A stretch of DNA of 64,000 nt, from the NCBI GenBank assembly GCA_016717225.1, contig JADKGB010000011.1:105516-169515 (forward strand), written 5' to 3'. The translations under genes and the position numbers were made by a program. The notes under the pieces are model-generated. The model did no database searches. It was not told where the DNA came from and was given only the letters and a program-made list of their open reading frames with translations. This stretch comes from Flavobacteriales bacterium. GTDB taxonomy: Bacteria; Bacteroidota; Bacteroidia; Flavobacteriales_F; PHOS-HE28. Of the stretch, positions 32,926-42,255 are shown piece by piece (the stretch's first letter is position 1; the number at the start of each line of letters is the position of its first letter).

Positions 32926-33513
32926 ATGCCTGCAAAGTTGCTTCGCCAACAAAGTCGAGTGAAGGACTTCACACCCTCGCGCACGGCGAAGCCCACCTAT
33001 CCATGGACGACCACGCTCATGGTCTTCGGTTTGTTCCTCGCGTTGTACTCGTTCTTCAGTGTTTCGTGGTGGACCTTGGTACTTCCAGTCACTTTGTTGC
33101 GCGTACTGTTCGTGCTATGCTTCACTGGTCCCGCGATCGGTTTGGTTTGGCCGCGAGCAAGAATGGGAATGGAACATTTGGAGTGGCTCTTCTTCAATAT
33201 GCTGGCCGTAGGTCCGTGGTCGTTGTGTCTTTTTCTATGGGTCAATTACGCTTTGCACGGCCCAGTGAAGTATAGCGATCACCCGGTAGGCCAAGTGCGA
33301 AACACCACCACACGCCAGAACAGAACGGGAGCAACATATACCCGATCAAGTCCTACGGTACACTTCGAACTGGCCGATGGATATTTGGCGGAATATCCAT
33401 GGGCATTGAGCACCTGGAGCGAGTTCGTTCACGGATATAGCGATACTCTTCGAGTAGGAGTTGCCGAAGGTTGCTTCGGTGTGGAAGTCGTGGTCGATAA
33501 GGAGCAGCGATAG
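32926..33513 (+). CDS. Membrane protein of unknown function
   Basis: 195 residues from the ATG at 32926. An ATG at 32887 is in frame but overlaps the divergent gene's start codon. It has a basic N-terminal stretch, three hydrophobic helices (TTLMVFGLFLALYSFFSV, LVLPVTLLRVLFVLCFTGPA and LFFNMLAVGPWSLCLFLWV) and a soluble C-terminal half of about 80 residues without recognisable motifs. It converges with the LEA-type lipoprotein gene 8 bp downstream. No function can be inferred. Confidence 0.65.
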   Translation: MPAKLLRQQSRVKDFTPSRTAKPTYPWTTTLMVFGLFLALYSFFSVSWWTLVLPVTLLRVLFVLCFTGPAIGLVWPRARMGMEHLEWLFFNMLAVGPWSLCLFLWVNYALHGPVKYSDHPVGQVRNTTTRQNRTGATYTRSSPTVHFELADGYLAEYPWALSTWSEFVHGYSDTLRVGVAEGCFGVEVVVDKEQR

Positions 33514-33521
33514 ACCGATCA

Positions 33522-34058
33522 CTATTCCCAGTTGAAGTCATGCTCTTCCTCGAACGGAAAACGTTTGCGGATCAAGAAGGCTTTGCCTGTAACAGTGCCT
33601 TTGGCTTTCAACTTTGCTTTACCGCTCAATGCAGCGGACAGCATGGCGCCCATGGCCTGTGCGCCGTGCCCATCGAACGAGGCATGCAGCGGTACCGCAT
33701 AGTCTTTGGTTGTGCGTTTCTCCAGCACCAAGTTGCTATCCAACGTGGCTTTTCCAATGAACACATCGTTCAGAAAAAGATCCACATCCGGATCGATCAC
33801 ATGGATCCTGAAGTTGTTCGGATTATCCAAGGTGACCATCACGCGCGCTGCAACACCACCGTTGTCGAATCTGCTCACATCCATATCCGTGATCCCTTTG
33901 AACGAAACTTCGCGGTAGGATAGGCAGCCAGTTAAGAGGAGAGGAATGAGCAAGGTGAAAGCGGCGATCAAATGGCAGCTTGTAACTCGCAGCGGGCAGA
34001 AGGCGGCTGCCGTCTGCCAAAAGCCTGCTCGCTCAGCTTTCTTGGGTTCGTCACGCAT
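33522..34058 (-). CDS. LEA type-2-like lipoprotein
   Basis: 178 residues. The start ATG overlaps the upstream peptidase stop (8 bp), arguing for this start. The lipoprotein leader IAAFTLLIPLLLTGC lies unusually deep, after about 30 residues (MRDEPKKAERAGFWQTAAAF...) that look as if encoded by repeat-derived DNA. The mature domain (VSFKGITDMDVSRFDNGGVAARVMVTLDNPN, then FRIHVIDPDVDLFLNDVFIGK) matches the LEA14/WHy beta-sandwich seen in small bacterial lipoproteins of unknown function. Confidence 0.75.
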   Translation of the reverse strand: MRDEPKKAERAGFWQTAAAFCPLRVTSCHLIAAFTLLIPLLLTGCLSYREVSFKGITDMDVSRFDNGGVAARVMVTLDNPNNFRIHVIDPDVDLFLNDVFIGKATLDSNLVLEKRTTKDYAVPLHASFDGHGAQAMGAMLSAALSGKAKLKAKGTVTGKAFLIRKRFPFEEEHDFNWE

Positions 34059-35430
34059 TTTCTGCTGACATCGTGGCGTAATGCTTGAAGAAACGCGGGA
34101 TCGTGTTGATGCCTTTCATGTAATTGAAGATGCCATACTTCTCGTTCGGGCTGTGGATGTTGTCGCTGTCCAAGCCGAAGCCGAAGAGCACCGTTTTCAA
34201 CCCCAGTTCACTTTCAAAGAGCGCCACGATGGGGATGCTTCCACCACCGCGCGTGGGGATCGGCCTTTTGCCGAATGTCTCTTCCATCGCCTTGCTCGCC
34301 GCGAGGTAGGCCACACTATCAATGGGTGTTACTGCTGCCTCACCGCCATGATGCGGGCGCACCGTCACTTTCACGCTCGGTGGCGCGATCTTGTTGAAGT
34401 GGTCCTGGAACAGCTTGGTGATAGGGTCGCTCTTTTGGTTCGGTACCAAGCGCATACTGATCTTGGCGAATGCCTTGCTCGGCAGAACAGTCTTCGCGCC
34501 TTCGCCTATGTAGCCACCCCAGATACCGTTCACATCCAACGTTGGGCGGATGGTGCATCGCTCGTCGGTGGTGTAGCCTTTTTCGCCCTTCACTGCGGCC
34601 ACGCCCAATTCGTCCATCCATTCCTTCTCGTTGAAAGGAGCCTCGGCAAGTGCCTTCCGCTCAGTCGCGGATAGTTCAACCACCGCATCGTAAAAGCCGG
34701 GAATGTTCACGCGACCATCCGCATCGTGCAAGCTCGAGATCATCGCACACAGCGTGTTGATCGGGTTGGCCACTGCTCCACCGTACACACCACTGTGCAA
34801 GTCGCGGTTGGGGCCCACCACTTCCACTTCCAAGTAGCTCAGTCCCCGAAGCCCCGTGTTGATACTCGGTGTGTCGTTGGCGATCATGCTGGTGTCGCTG
34901 ATCAGCACCACGTCGGCTTTGAGCCGGGCCTTGTTCGCGCTAACGAAAATGCCGAGGTTGCTGCTTCCCACTTCCTCTTCGCCCTCGATCATGAACTTCA
35001 CGTTGCATGGCAGTGAGTTCGTCTTCATCATCGCCTCGAAGGCTTTCACATGCATGTAGAATTGGCCTTTGTCATCAGCACTTCCACGCGCATAGATCAT
35101 TCCGTCCTTTACCACCGGCTCGAACGGAGGCGAATGCCAGAGGTCAAGAGGATCCGCGGGCTGCACATCATAGTGGCCATAGACCAGTACCGTTGGTTTG
35201 GTCGGGTCAATGATCTTTTCACCGTAAACGATCGGGTGGCCGGCCGTGGGGCAGATCTCCACTTTGTCCGCACCCGCTTCAACCAGCCGCTTTTTCACCT
35301 CTTCGGCACACCGGGCCACATCAGCCTTGTAATTGGGGTCCGCGCTAACGCTGGGTATGCGAAGCAGGTCCAGAAGTTCATTGAGAAAACGGTCCTTGTT
35401 CTGGTCGATAAAGGCGTCTACAGTGTTCAT
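34051..35430 (-). CDS. M20 family dipeptidase
   Basis: 459 residues. Zinc peptidase of the M20A/CPG2 type: metal ligands in VYGHYDVQP (His, Asp) and ARGSADDKGQ (bridging Asp), catalytic glutamates in IEGEEEVGS, then SDTSM, a lid domain with DLHSGVYGGAVANP, and the late histidine in DSDNIHSPNE. The family cleaves dipeptides or short peptides in the cytoplasm. It is transcribed from a likely promoter box at 35489-35496 and is followed by the LEA-type lipoprotein gene with overlap. Confidence 0.94.
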   Translation of the reverse strand: MNTVDAFIDQNKDRFLNELLDLLRIPSVSADPNYKADVARCAEEVKKRLVEAGADKVEICPTAGHPIVYGEKIIDPTKPTVLVYGHYDVQPADPLDLWHSPPFEPVVKDGMIYARGSADDKGQFYMHVKAFEAMMKTNSLPCNVKFMIEGEEEVGSSNLGIFVSANKARLKADVVLISDTSMIANDTPSINTGLRGLSYLEVEVVGPNRDLHSGVYGGAVANPINTLCAMISSLHDADGRVNIPGFYDAVVELSATERKALAEAPFNEKEWMDELGVAAVKGEKGYTTDERCTIRPTLDVNGIWGGYIGEGAKTVLPSKAFAKISMRLVPNQKSDPITKLFQDHFNKIAPPSVKVTVRPHHGGEAAVTPIDSVAYLAASKAMEETFGKRPIPTRGGGSIPIVALFESELGLKTVLFGFGLDSDNIHSPNEKYGIFNYMKGINTIPRFFKHYATMSAENA

Positions 35431-35805
35431 CCTGTTGTATTTATTGGGCCTTCGGTCATGTGCTGATGGCAGTGAGTTCGAAGGGCGACGAATATACCGG
35501 TGACTTCACGGCTGGGGTCGTTTTCTACAATAAGTGCCTCATTCGTTGAACAGCCCGGATCCGGAATTGTGATCCTCTTCCATTTCGAGCCGTGGTCGTC
35601 CGGCCTTTGTGTGAAGCAGGCCCGCTTCGATCGGCAGTTCAAGTCTTCGCCTGACCCTGCAGGAATTTGCTGAAAATGAGGGCGTTTGGCTGATCGGTGC
35701 ATGGACAGGTTGTTCTCTTTCCAACATCAGGCAACTTTGGCAACCCCTTGTGGGTCAATTGATCGACCGGAAGAACTACCTTCCGTCGCTTTTTCTTGAC
35801 CGCCT
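35431..35805. other. Intergenic region between divergent genes
   Basis: 375 bp holding the promoters of the M20 peptidase (minus) and the first choice-of-anchor L gene (plus, possible box TACCTTCC at 35777-35784, 22 bp before the ATG). Two short minus-strand frames exist here but show no motif, leader or start signal, so I do not call them genes. Confidence 0.6.
35489..35496 (-). promoter_or_regulatory. -7 box of the M20 dipeptidase gene
   Basis: Minus-strand TATATTCG followed by TCGCCC, 58 bp before the ATG. It is the same octamer as the metH promoter. Confidence 0.45.
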
Positions 35806-38484
35806 ATGACCTTACGCTTCCTCTTTGTCCCAATAGCAATGGTGGCTACCATTGCGTTAAAGGCCCAATTGGTTGTTGATCAATCGCTTACGCCGATCCA
35901 AGTGGTTCAGAACCTGTTGGTGGGCAATGGCGTGGTTGCCACCAACATTACACTGAACGGGGTTCTTGGAAATACGATCAATGAACAGATCGGTGGGTTT
36001 GACGGTTCCAACAGCAACATTGGGCTGAATAATGGGGTCCTCCTGAGCAGTGGTTCCATTGCAGTTGCTGTCGGGCCCAATATCAGTGGGAGCAATACGG
36101 TGGGTGGCGGAAATTTTGGTGCTAGTGATCCTGATCTGGACCTTCTTAGCGGGGTTGCGACCAATGATAAATGCGTGCTCGAATTCGACTTCATTCCTAC
36201 TGGGGATAGTGTCAAATTCAACTACGTCTTTGGCTCGGAGGAGTACAACGAATATGTATGCGGTACGGTAAACGATGTGTTCGGGTTTTTTATCAGTGGC
36301 CCTGGGTTAACTGGACCTTATAGCAACAACTCTACGAACATCGCCCTGATCCCAGGGGGTAGTATTCCTGTTTCGATCAATACCGTGAACAACGGAACGG
36401 TTGGCCAGAACGGCATGTTGGCAAACTGCGACAACTTGGACCCTAATTGGGAGAACAACAACATATATTTCACGGATAATGGTGGCGGAACTACGGTCGA
36501 GTTCGATGGGTTCACAGTAATTCTGACGGCTCGTGCGCAAGTTCAGTGCGGTCAGATCTATCACATAAAGATCGCTATTGCGGATGGTGGGGATACGGCT
36601 TTTGATTCCGGTGTGTTCTTGGAAGGCGGAAGCTTCACGAGCACAGGTTCGGTTATCCCAGAACTACAAACAGCAGGTACTGTGTCTTCAAATGACAGTA
36701 CCTTCTTCGAAGGTTGTGGTCAGATCCCGTTCGCTTTCCACCGAATTGGCGATACCAGCGTGGTGGATACGATCTCCATGGTGGTTGCTGGCACTGCTAC
36801 CGGCGGGGTGGATTACGTTCCGGCATTTCCGGTCCAATTGGTTTTCCCAGCTGGAGATACACTGATCCCATGGCCTGTGGATGTTCCCTTGGATGCCGAT
36901 GGGCTTGAGACGATAACGATCACTATTACCCAGAACCTTGTGTGCAGCGGCACTCAGGTCATCAATGATTACACCTTCTACATTGATCAATACGAGCCAT
37001 TGAACGTAGTGACGAACGATGTGGTCGGGGATTGTTTGGGAACCTATGTTCTTGCACCCATCATTACTGGTGGTACTGTTGAAAAGGAGATCCTTTGGAG
37101 CACGGGTGCAACAACCAATACGATCACGGTTACACCTCCAGTTACCACTACGTATTACTTCACGGTGAGTGATACTTGTGGCGTGCTGCCATGGAGCGAC
37201 AGCGTGGTGGTTACTATGCCTGTGTATCCGCCTTTGGCACTATCAGTTAGCCCCGAGACGATGATACAATGTTTGGGCAATGATGATATCGGGGTTACCT
37301 CAATTGCGGGGGGTAATGGCACCTATTCGTACGCATGGACCTTGGATGGTGCGAATTCAGGAGTCTCAGCCAGCATCAATGTCCCCGCCGCTTTTCCTTC
37401 TGTTTACTACGCTGTCACGGTCACAGATGGCTGCGATAGCACCATCACTGATTCCGTGCTTGTAGGTACCATTCCACTTGACCCTATCGTGATCAATGCC
37501 CCTGATCGGACTCCCATCTGTCAGGGCGATACATTGACGCTTGAAGTGCTGGATGTTACCGGCGGTACGGGTCAGTACACATACGTATGGACGAATAGCC
37601 AACAACAGATCCTTGGTCAAGCCGATACTCTACAGGTGGCCGTTCCTGCTGATGCAGGCTACACCATCACAGTAGCCGACCAATGCGGGAACTCCGGCGA
37701 TACACTGGTATATGCCTTGATCCCGCACCCAGATCCATTCTTGTTGTCTTTCAACGCGGATACGGTGATCTGTGCGGGTGATACAGTGGCACTTTGGGCT
37801 CGCGTTACCGGAGGTTCAGGCTACTATACGATCGAATGGCCCGGCTCTGAGCTCTCTGACCCCCAATTGCTCGTGAACCCACCTGTGAACGATATGTACT
37901 CCGTGAACATCTATGACCAGTGCGGGGAGGTGATCAGTGATGAAGTGAACATCGGCGTGGAAGCCCCTGTGGCGGTGATCAATTCCACGAATGCAGGGCA
38001 AGATGATTGGGTCTTCGAAGCAGCTACGTTGCCTACTTTCTGCCGCAGCTATCGTTGGGACCTTGGTGATAGTACGTTGAGTCGTGAACGTACGTTGGCC
38101 CACAGTTATCTTGACCTGGAGGAACATTGGGTACACTTGAAAGTGATCACTTTTGTAGGCTGCTCCGCGGTCGATAGCGTTCTCATCCGCCCTCCCGGTC
38201 AGCTGTGGTTCCCCAATGCGTTCACTCCGGATGGGGATGGCATCAATGAGACCTTTGGACCAGCCACCCGTTATGTGGAGAAATTTGAAATGAGCATCTT
38301 CGACCGCTGGGGGCAGCCCATTTATTCAACGGATGCAATTGATAAACCTTGGGATGGAACCGTGAACGGAGGGCTAGCCACCACAGGGGTGTATGTTTAC
38401 AAGTACAAAGCCGAAGGTCATCTATTTCCTTCGGTCGAGAACTACGGTCACGTGACCTTGTTGCGCGGAACTGAAGGAGAATAA
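35806..38484 (+). CDS. Choice-of-anchor L protein with type B type IX secretion domain (copy 1)
   Basis: 892 residues, signal peptide (MTLRFLFVPIAMVATIALKAQ). The N-terminal 270 residues are a choice-of-anchor L domain (QSLTPIQVVQNLLVGNGVVA, FNYVFGSEEYNEYVCGTVND, DGGDTAFDSGVFLEGGS). A Calx-beta-like segment and several Ig/SprB-like repeats with paired cysteines follow, then a PKD-like domain near the end. The last 90 residues (WFPNAFTPDGDGINETFGP, FDRWGQPIYST, GVYVYKYKAEG) are the gliding-motility-associated C-terminal domain that directs export by the type IX system. Probably a large cell-surface or released adhesin-like protein. A close paralogue follows 10 bp downstream. Confidence 0.93.
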   Translation: MTLRFLFVPIAMVATIALKAQLVVDQSLTPIQVVQNLLVGNGVVATNITLNGVLGNTINEQIGGFDGSNSNIGLNNGVLLSSGSIAVAVGPNISGSNTVGGGNFGASDPDLDLLSGVATNDKCVLEFDFIPTGDSVKFNYVFGSEEYNEYVCGTVNDVFGFFISGPGLTGPYSNNSTNIALIPGGSIPVSINTVNNGTVGQNGMLANCDNLDPNWENNNIYFTDNGGGTTVEFDGFTVILTARAQVQCGQIYHIKIAIADGGDTAFDSGVFLEGGSFTSTGSVIPELQTAGTVSSNDSTFFEGCGQIPFAFHRIGDTSVVDTISMVVAGTATGGVDYVPAFPVQLVFPAGDTLIPWPVDVPLDADGLETITITITQNLVCSGTQVINDYTFYIDQYEPLNVVTNDVVGDCLGTYVLAPIITGGTVEKEILWSTGATTNTITVTPPVTTTYYFTVSDTCGVLPWSDSVVVTMPVYPPLALSVSPETMIQCLGNDDIGVTSIAGGNGTYSYAWTLDGANSGVSASINVPAAFPSVYYAVTVTDGCDSTITDSVLVGTIPLDPIVINAPDRTPICQGDTLTLEVLDVTGGTGQYTYVWTNSQQQILGQADTLQVAVPADAGYTITVADQCGNSGDTLVYALIPHPDPFLLSFNADTVICAGDTVALWARVTGGSGYYTIEWPGSELSDPQLLVNPPVNDMYSVNIYDQCGEVISDEVNIGVEAPVAVINSTNAGQDDWVFEAATLPTFCRSYRWDLGDSTLSRERTLAHSYLDLEEHWVHLKVITFVGCSAVDSVLIRPPGQLWFPNAFTPDGDGINETFGPATRYVEKFEMSIFDRWGQPIYSTDAIDKPWDGTVNGGLATTGVYVYKYKAEGHLFPSVENYGHVTLLRGTEGE

Positions 38485-38494
38485 CACAACAGAC

Positions 38495-40720
38495 ATGAAA
38501 CGAATTCTGATCGGAGTTGCGCTTTTGGCGAATGCAGGGATCGCGAACGCTCAATTGGTCGTTGGCCAGACCCTTACCCCTGTGGAATTGGTGCAACAGG
38601 TGTTATTGGGTTCGGGTGTGGTAGCCACCAACATCACACTGAATGGTGTCCCCGGTAACACAGTGAACGAGCAGATCGGTTCATACGATGGTACTGGTAG
38701 TAATATCGGCTTACCTCAGGGCGTGATGATGAGTTCCGGCAATATCGCTGTCGGTATTGGTCCGAACGTTGGCGGAGGTACAACACTGGGCGGTGGGAAT
38801 TTCGGAGCTACCGATCCTGATCTGGAGGTATTGAGCGGAGTGGCTATGAACGATCGTTGTGTATTGGAGTTCGACTTCATCCCCATCGGCGATAGTATCG
38901 AATTCAAATACGTTTTCTCATCGGAGGAATACAACGAGTACGTCTGCGGAACGGTGAACGATGCCTTTGGTTTTTTTCTGAGCGGGCCGGGGATCACCGG
39001 GAGCTTCAGTGGCAACTCGATCGATCTCGCACTGATACCCGGCACCAGCACGCCCGTTACCATCAATACAGTGAACAATGGAACCGTTGGGAACAACGGA
39101 CAATTGGCGAATTGTGAGGCTTTGGATCCCAACTGGGAAAGCAACAACATCTACTACATCGACAATGCCGGAGGGACCACCATTGAATTCGATGGATTTA
39201 CAGTTGTGCTCACCGCTCGCTCCGCGGTTCAATGTGGCCAGACCTACCACATCAAAATGGCTATTGCCGACGGAGGTGATACCGCTTTTGATTCAGGTGT
39301 ATTCCTGGAGGGTGGCTCCTTTACAAGCAGCCCGTTCGTTCCATCGCTCCAGCCCGGTCCCGGAATTATCGGTAATACCCTCTTCGAGAGTTGTTTCAAC
39401 GTGGGGTTCATTTTCACGCGCACTGGTGATAGCACCGATGTGCAAACTGTAAACATTGAGATAGGTGGAACGGCCACTCCGGGAGTCGATTATTCACCTC
39501 CCTTTCCTACGCAACTTGTCTTTCCTGCTTTTGTAACGCAGATCCCTTTCATCTTGAACGCGCCATTGGATGTTGATGGCCTCGAAACAATTGAACTTAT
39601 CCTATCCTCACCCTCTCCCTGCTCTGCGGATTCGATCCATGTGCCGTTCAATTTTTTGATAGATCAACCTGATCCTCTAATTGCCATTGGTAGTGCTTTC
39701 TTCCTCGATTGTGGCGAAAGTGTGCAGTTGACACCGACGATAACCGGGGGTTTTGGAGCGTATACCTATCAATGGTCCACGGGTTCAACAGCATCGGAGA
39801 TCCTCTACACTCCAACCATGGTGACCGATGTGACCATCACCGTTTTCGATACCTGCGGATTGCAGACCGTGGGGTTCTTCGCAGTGGAGCTTTCACCTCC
39901 AGCCCCTGTCAGCGCTTCTCTTTCTGGCCCGCAGCCTTTGATCGAAGGATGCGATCAAGCCAATTTGGTTGTCACCAGACCGGCAGGTACCTCCGGGGAT
40001 CTGTTAGTGACTACACTGCATACTGGTGAGGCTGGTGTTGGTACCGACTACTCGATCACGCAACCCATTGTGATCCCAGGTGGTAGCGCTACGGTGAGTT
40101 TGCCTGTAGTGGCCTTGGAGGACAATACTTCCGAAGGAACTGAATCAGTCGTGATCACCGTGAGTTATACGAATGCTTGCAGCCAGGAAGTGACCGCAGA
40201 AGTGAGTTCGTCGATCGAGGATGCGCCAAGTATCGTATTGACGGCCGAGCCATTCTTGATCATCCCCTGCGGAACCGATAGTGTGCTGATAACAGCCGAG
40301 GCTTCTGGTGGTGTTGGAACCTTGAGTGCGCTTTGGAACAACGGTTACATCGGTACTACCGCTTATGCATCCAACGCAGTGGATGGCGTTTATGTGATCA
40401 CTGTTACGGATGATTGTGGTCATACGTCCAGTGCTTCGATCACCGTGGACCCACAGTGTGCCATCGTTATTCCGAACGTGTTCAGCCCGAATGGCGATGG
40501 GGACAACGATGCGTTCGTGATCGAGGGTATTTTGGCAAGCACCAACAACGTACGCATCTTCAACCGCTGGGGACAGGTGGTGTTCGAGGCTAACAATTAC
40601 GCCAATACATGGGTTGCGAACGGCCTTCCCGATGGCACGTATTTCTACGAGATCACTGTGGAACGCGAGCCTGAACCATTCACCGGTGCAGTAACGATCC
40701 TGAAGGAAGGGCGACGTTAA
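38495..40720 (+). CDS. Choice-of-anchor L protein with type B type IX secretion domain (copy 2)
   Basis: 741 residues, signal peptide ending NAQ. Its first 280 residues closely follow copy 1 (LTPVELVQQVLLGSGVVATN, FKYVFSSEEYNEYVCGTVND, DGGDTAFDSGVFLEGGS), which points to tandem duplication. The middle differs: Calx-beta-like stretches (GTATPGVDYSPPFPTQLVFP; GEAGVGTDYSITQPIVIPGG) and fewer Ig repeats. The end (PNVFSPNGDGDNDAFVIEG, FNRWGQVVFE, GTYFYEITVE) is again a type B sorting domain. Its stop overlaps the convergent gpmI stop (TTAA), and its terminator lies inside gpmI. Confidence 0.93.
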   Translation: MKRILIGVALLANAGIANAQLVVGQTLTPVELVQQVLLGSGVVATNITLNGVPGNTVNEQIGSYDGTGSNIGLPQGVMMSSGNIAVGIGPNVGGGTTLGGGNFGATDPDLEVLSGVAMNDRCVLEFDFIPIGDSIEFKYVFSSEEYNEYVCGTVNDAFGFFLSGPGITGSFSGNSIDLALIPGTSTPVTINTVNNGTVGNNGQLANCEALDPNWESNNIYYIDNAGGTTIEFDGFTVVLTARSAVQCGQTYHIKMAIADGGDTAFDSGVFLEGGSFTSSPFVPSLQPGPGIIGNTLFESCFNVGFIFTRTGDSTDVQTVNIEIGGTATPGVDYSPPFPTQLVFPAFVTQIPFILNAPLDVDGLETIELILSSPSPCSADSIHVPFNFLIDQPDPLIAIGSAFFLDCGESVQLTPTITGGFGAYTYQWSTGSTASEILYTPTMVTDVTITVFDTCGLQTVGFFAVELSPPAPVSASLSGPQPLIEGCDQANLVVTRPAGTSGDLLVTTLHTGEAGVGTDYSITQPIVIPGGSATVSLPVVALEDNTSEGTESVVITVSYTNACSQEVTAEVSSSIEDAPSIVLTAEPFLIIPCGTDSVLITAEASGGVGTLSALWNNGYIGTTAYASNAVDGVYVITVTDDCGHTSSASITVDPQCAIVIPNVFSPNGDGDNDAFVIEGILASTNNVRIFNRWGQVVFEANNYANTWVANGLPDGTYFYEITVEREPEPFTGAVTILKEGRR

Positions 40721-42255
40721 GCAGGTTCCTGTACGATCAATGAAGAGCCCGTCATCTCGACGGGCTTTTCAATTCCCATAAGGTGAAGTATCGTGGGTGC
40801 AACGTCCGCCAGCACACCGTTGTGTACGACCCATTTGCGATCATCCAGGATGAAGACAGGGACCGGGTTGGTAGTGTGCGAAGTATTTGGTGACCCATCA
40901 GGGTTGACCGCCTTGTCCGCATTGCCATGGTCGGCGATCATCACAAAGGAATAGCCCTGCGCTTGCCCGGCTTCCACGACTTTTCGCGCACAGGTATCGG
41001 TGGTTTCCACCGCTTTCACGATCGCACTGAACACACCGGTGTGGCCCACCATATCGGCGTTCGCGAAGTTCAAACAGATGAAGTCCGCCTCAGCCTTTTT
41101 TATCTCTGTGCAAATAGCATCGGTGACCCCATTGGCGCTCATCTCCGGTTGCAGATCGTACGTGGCTACTTGCGGTGAAGGCACCATGATGCGTTGCTCA
41201 CCTGCGAAAGGTTCTTCGCGCCCGCCGTTGAAGAAGAAGGTTACGTGCGGATACTTCTCGGTTTCTGCGATGCGGATCTGTCGCAAACCCGCATTGGCGA
41301 CCACCTCGCCCAAGGTCTTGGCCAAGTTGTCTTTGCGGAAGATCACCCGAACGTCCCGATAAGTGTGATCATATTCCGTCATCGTCACATAATGCAATGA
41401 CAACGGCTCCATTCCATGCTCGGGAAAGGCGATCTGCGTGAGTGCCTGTGTGATCTCGCGGCAACGGTCCGTGCGGAAGTTGAAGCAGATCACCACATCG
41501 CCCGGACGAACGGTCGCCAGCAGGGCACCTTGATCGTCCGTTATCGCACAAGGTTCAACGAATTCGTCGGTGATGCTCTTCGCATAACTCGCTTCCATGG
41601 CCGCAGAGGCGGAAGAAGCGCGCTCGCCGACACCATGGACCAGCAGGTCGTATGCTTTCTTCACACGCTCCCAGCGCTTGTCCCGGTCCATTGCGAAATA
41701 CCGCCCACAAATTGTTGCGATCCGTGCAGGTGTGCTAGCGATATCCCGTTCCAGATCCCGGATGAAGCCCAAGCCGCTTTTCGGATCGGTATCCCGCCCA
41801 TCGGTGAACACATGTACGAAGACCTCCTTCAGTCCAGCACGACCGGTCATGGCGCATAGGCCCACCAAATGCGTTTGCATGGCATGCACACCTCCTGTTC
41901 CAACAAGCCCCATCAAATGCAACCGTTTGCCTGTTTTCTTCGCTTCGGAAAAAGCGGCCTGAAGTACAGCGTTCTGCTCCAATGAACCATCGGCGACAGC
42001 CCGGTCTATGCGAACCAGTTCCTGATATACCACGCGTCCAGCACCGATGTTCAGGTGACCTACTTCGCTGTTGCCCATTTGGCCTTGGGGCAAGCCAACG
42101 TTCTCGCCATGGGTGAGCAATTTGGCATGTGGCGCAGTAGCCAGCAAATGGTGCATGAAAGGGGTACGAGCCTGCGCAATGGCATCGCTGTGATCGCCGG
42201 CGCCAAGGCCCCAGCCATCGAGGATGATCAGTGCGACTTTGCGGGTTGTTCTCAC
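40717..42255 (-). CDS. gpmI: Phosphoglycerate mutase, 2,3-bisphosphoglycerate-independent
   Basis: 512 residues from a GTG at 42255 that overlaps the histidine kinase stop (GTGA). The open frame upstream lacks family sequence. It interconverts 3- and 2-phosphoglycerate in glycolysis with two Mn ions. The active-site serine is Ser63 in MGNSEVGHLNIGAGRVVYQ. Metal ligands are seen in LDGWG, in NFANADMVGHTG and in ADHGNAD, with FTDGRDTDP and NFRTDR also conserved. The length is typical. The kinase upstream in the same operon may be incidental. Confidence 0.97.
   Translation of the reverse strand: MRTTRKVALIILDGWGLGAGDHSDAIAQARTPFMHHLLATAPHAKLLTHGENVGLPQGQMGNSEVGHLNIGAGRVVYQELVRIDRAVADGSLEQNAVLQAAFSEAKKTGKRLHLMGLVGTGGVHAMQTHLVGLCAMTGRAGLKEVFVHVFTDGRDTDPKSGLGFIRDLERDIASTPARIATICGRYFAMDRDKRWERVKKAYDLLVHGVGERASSASAAMEASYAKSITDEFVEPCAITDDQGALLATVRPGDVVICFNFRTDRCREITQALTQIAFPEHGMEPLSLHYVTMTEYDHTYRDVRVIFRKDNLAKTLGEVVANAGLRQIRIAETEKYPHVTFFFNGGREEPFAGEQRIMVPSPQVATYDLQPEMSANGVTDAICTEIKKAEADFICLNFANADMVGHTGVFSAIVKAVETTDTCARKVVEAGQAQGYSFVMIADHGNADKAVNPDGSPNTSHTTNPVPVFILDDRKWVVHNGVLADVAPTILHLMGIEKPVEMTGSSLIVQEPA
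40742..40770 (+). terminator. Rho-independent terminator inside the 3' end of gpmI
   Basis: Plus-strand stem GCCCGTC (40747-40753), loop ATCTC, GACGGGC (40759-40765), then TTTTC. The stem is extended by GAAGA/TTTTC to 12 bp. It is 22 bp past the stop of the choice-of-anchor L gene and is read through as coding sequence (EKPVEMTGSS) by the convergent gpmI. Confidence 0.7.

Noticed and set aside
35427..35727. Two short overlapping minus-strand frames upstream of the M20 dipeptidase
   Set aside because: Odd composition, overlap with the peptidase promoter and start, and no recognisable domain.
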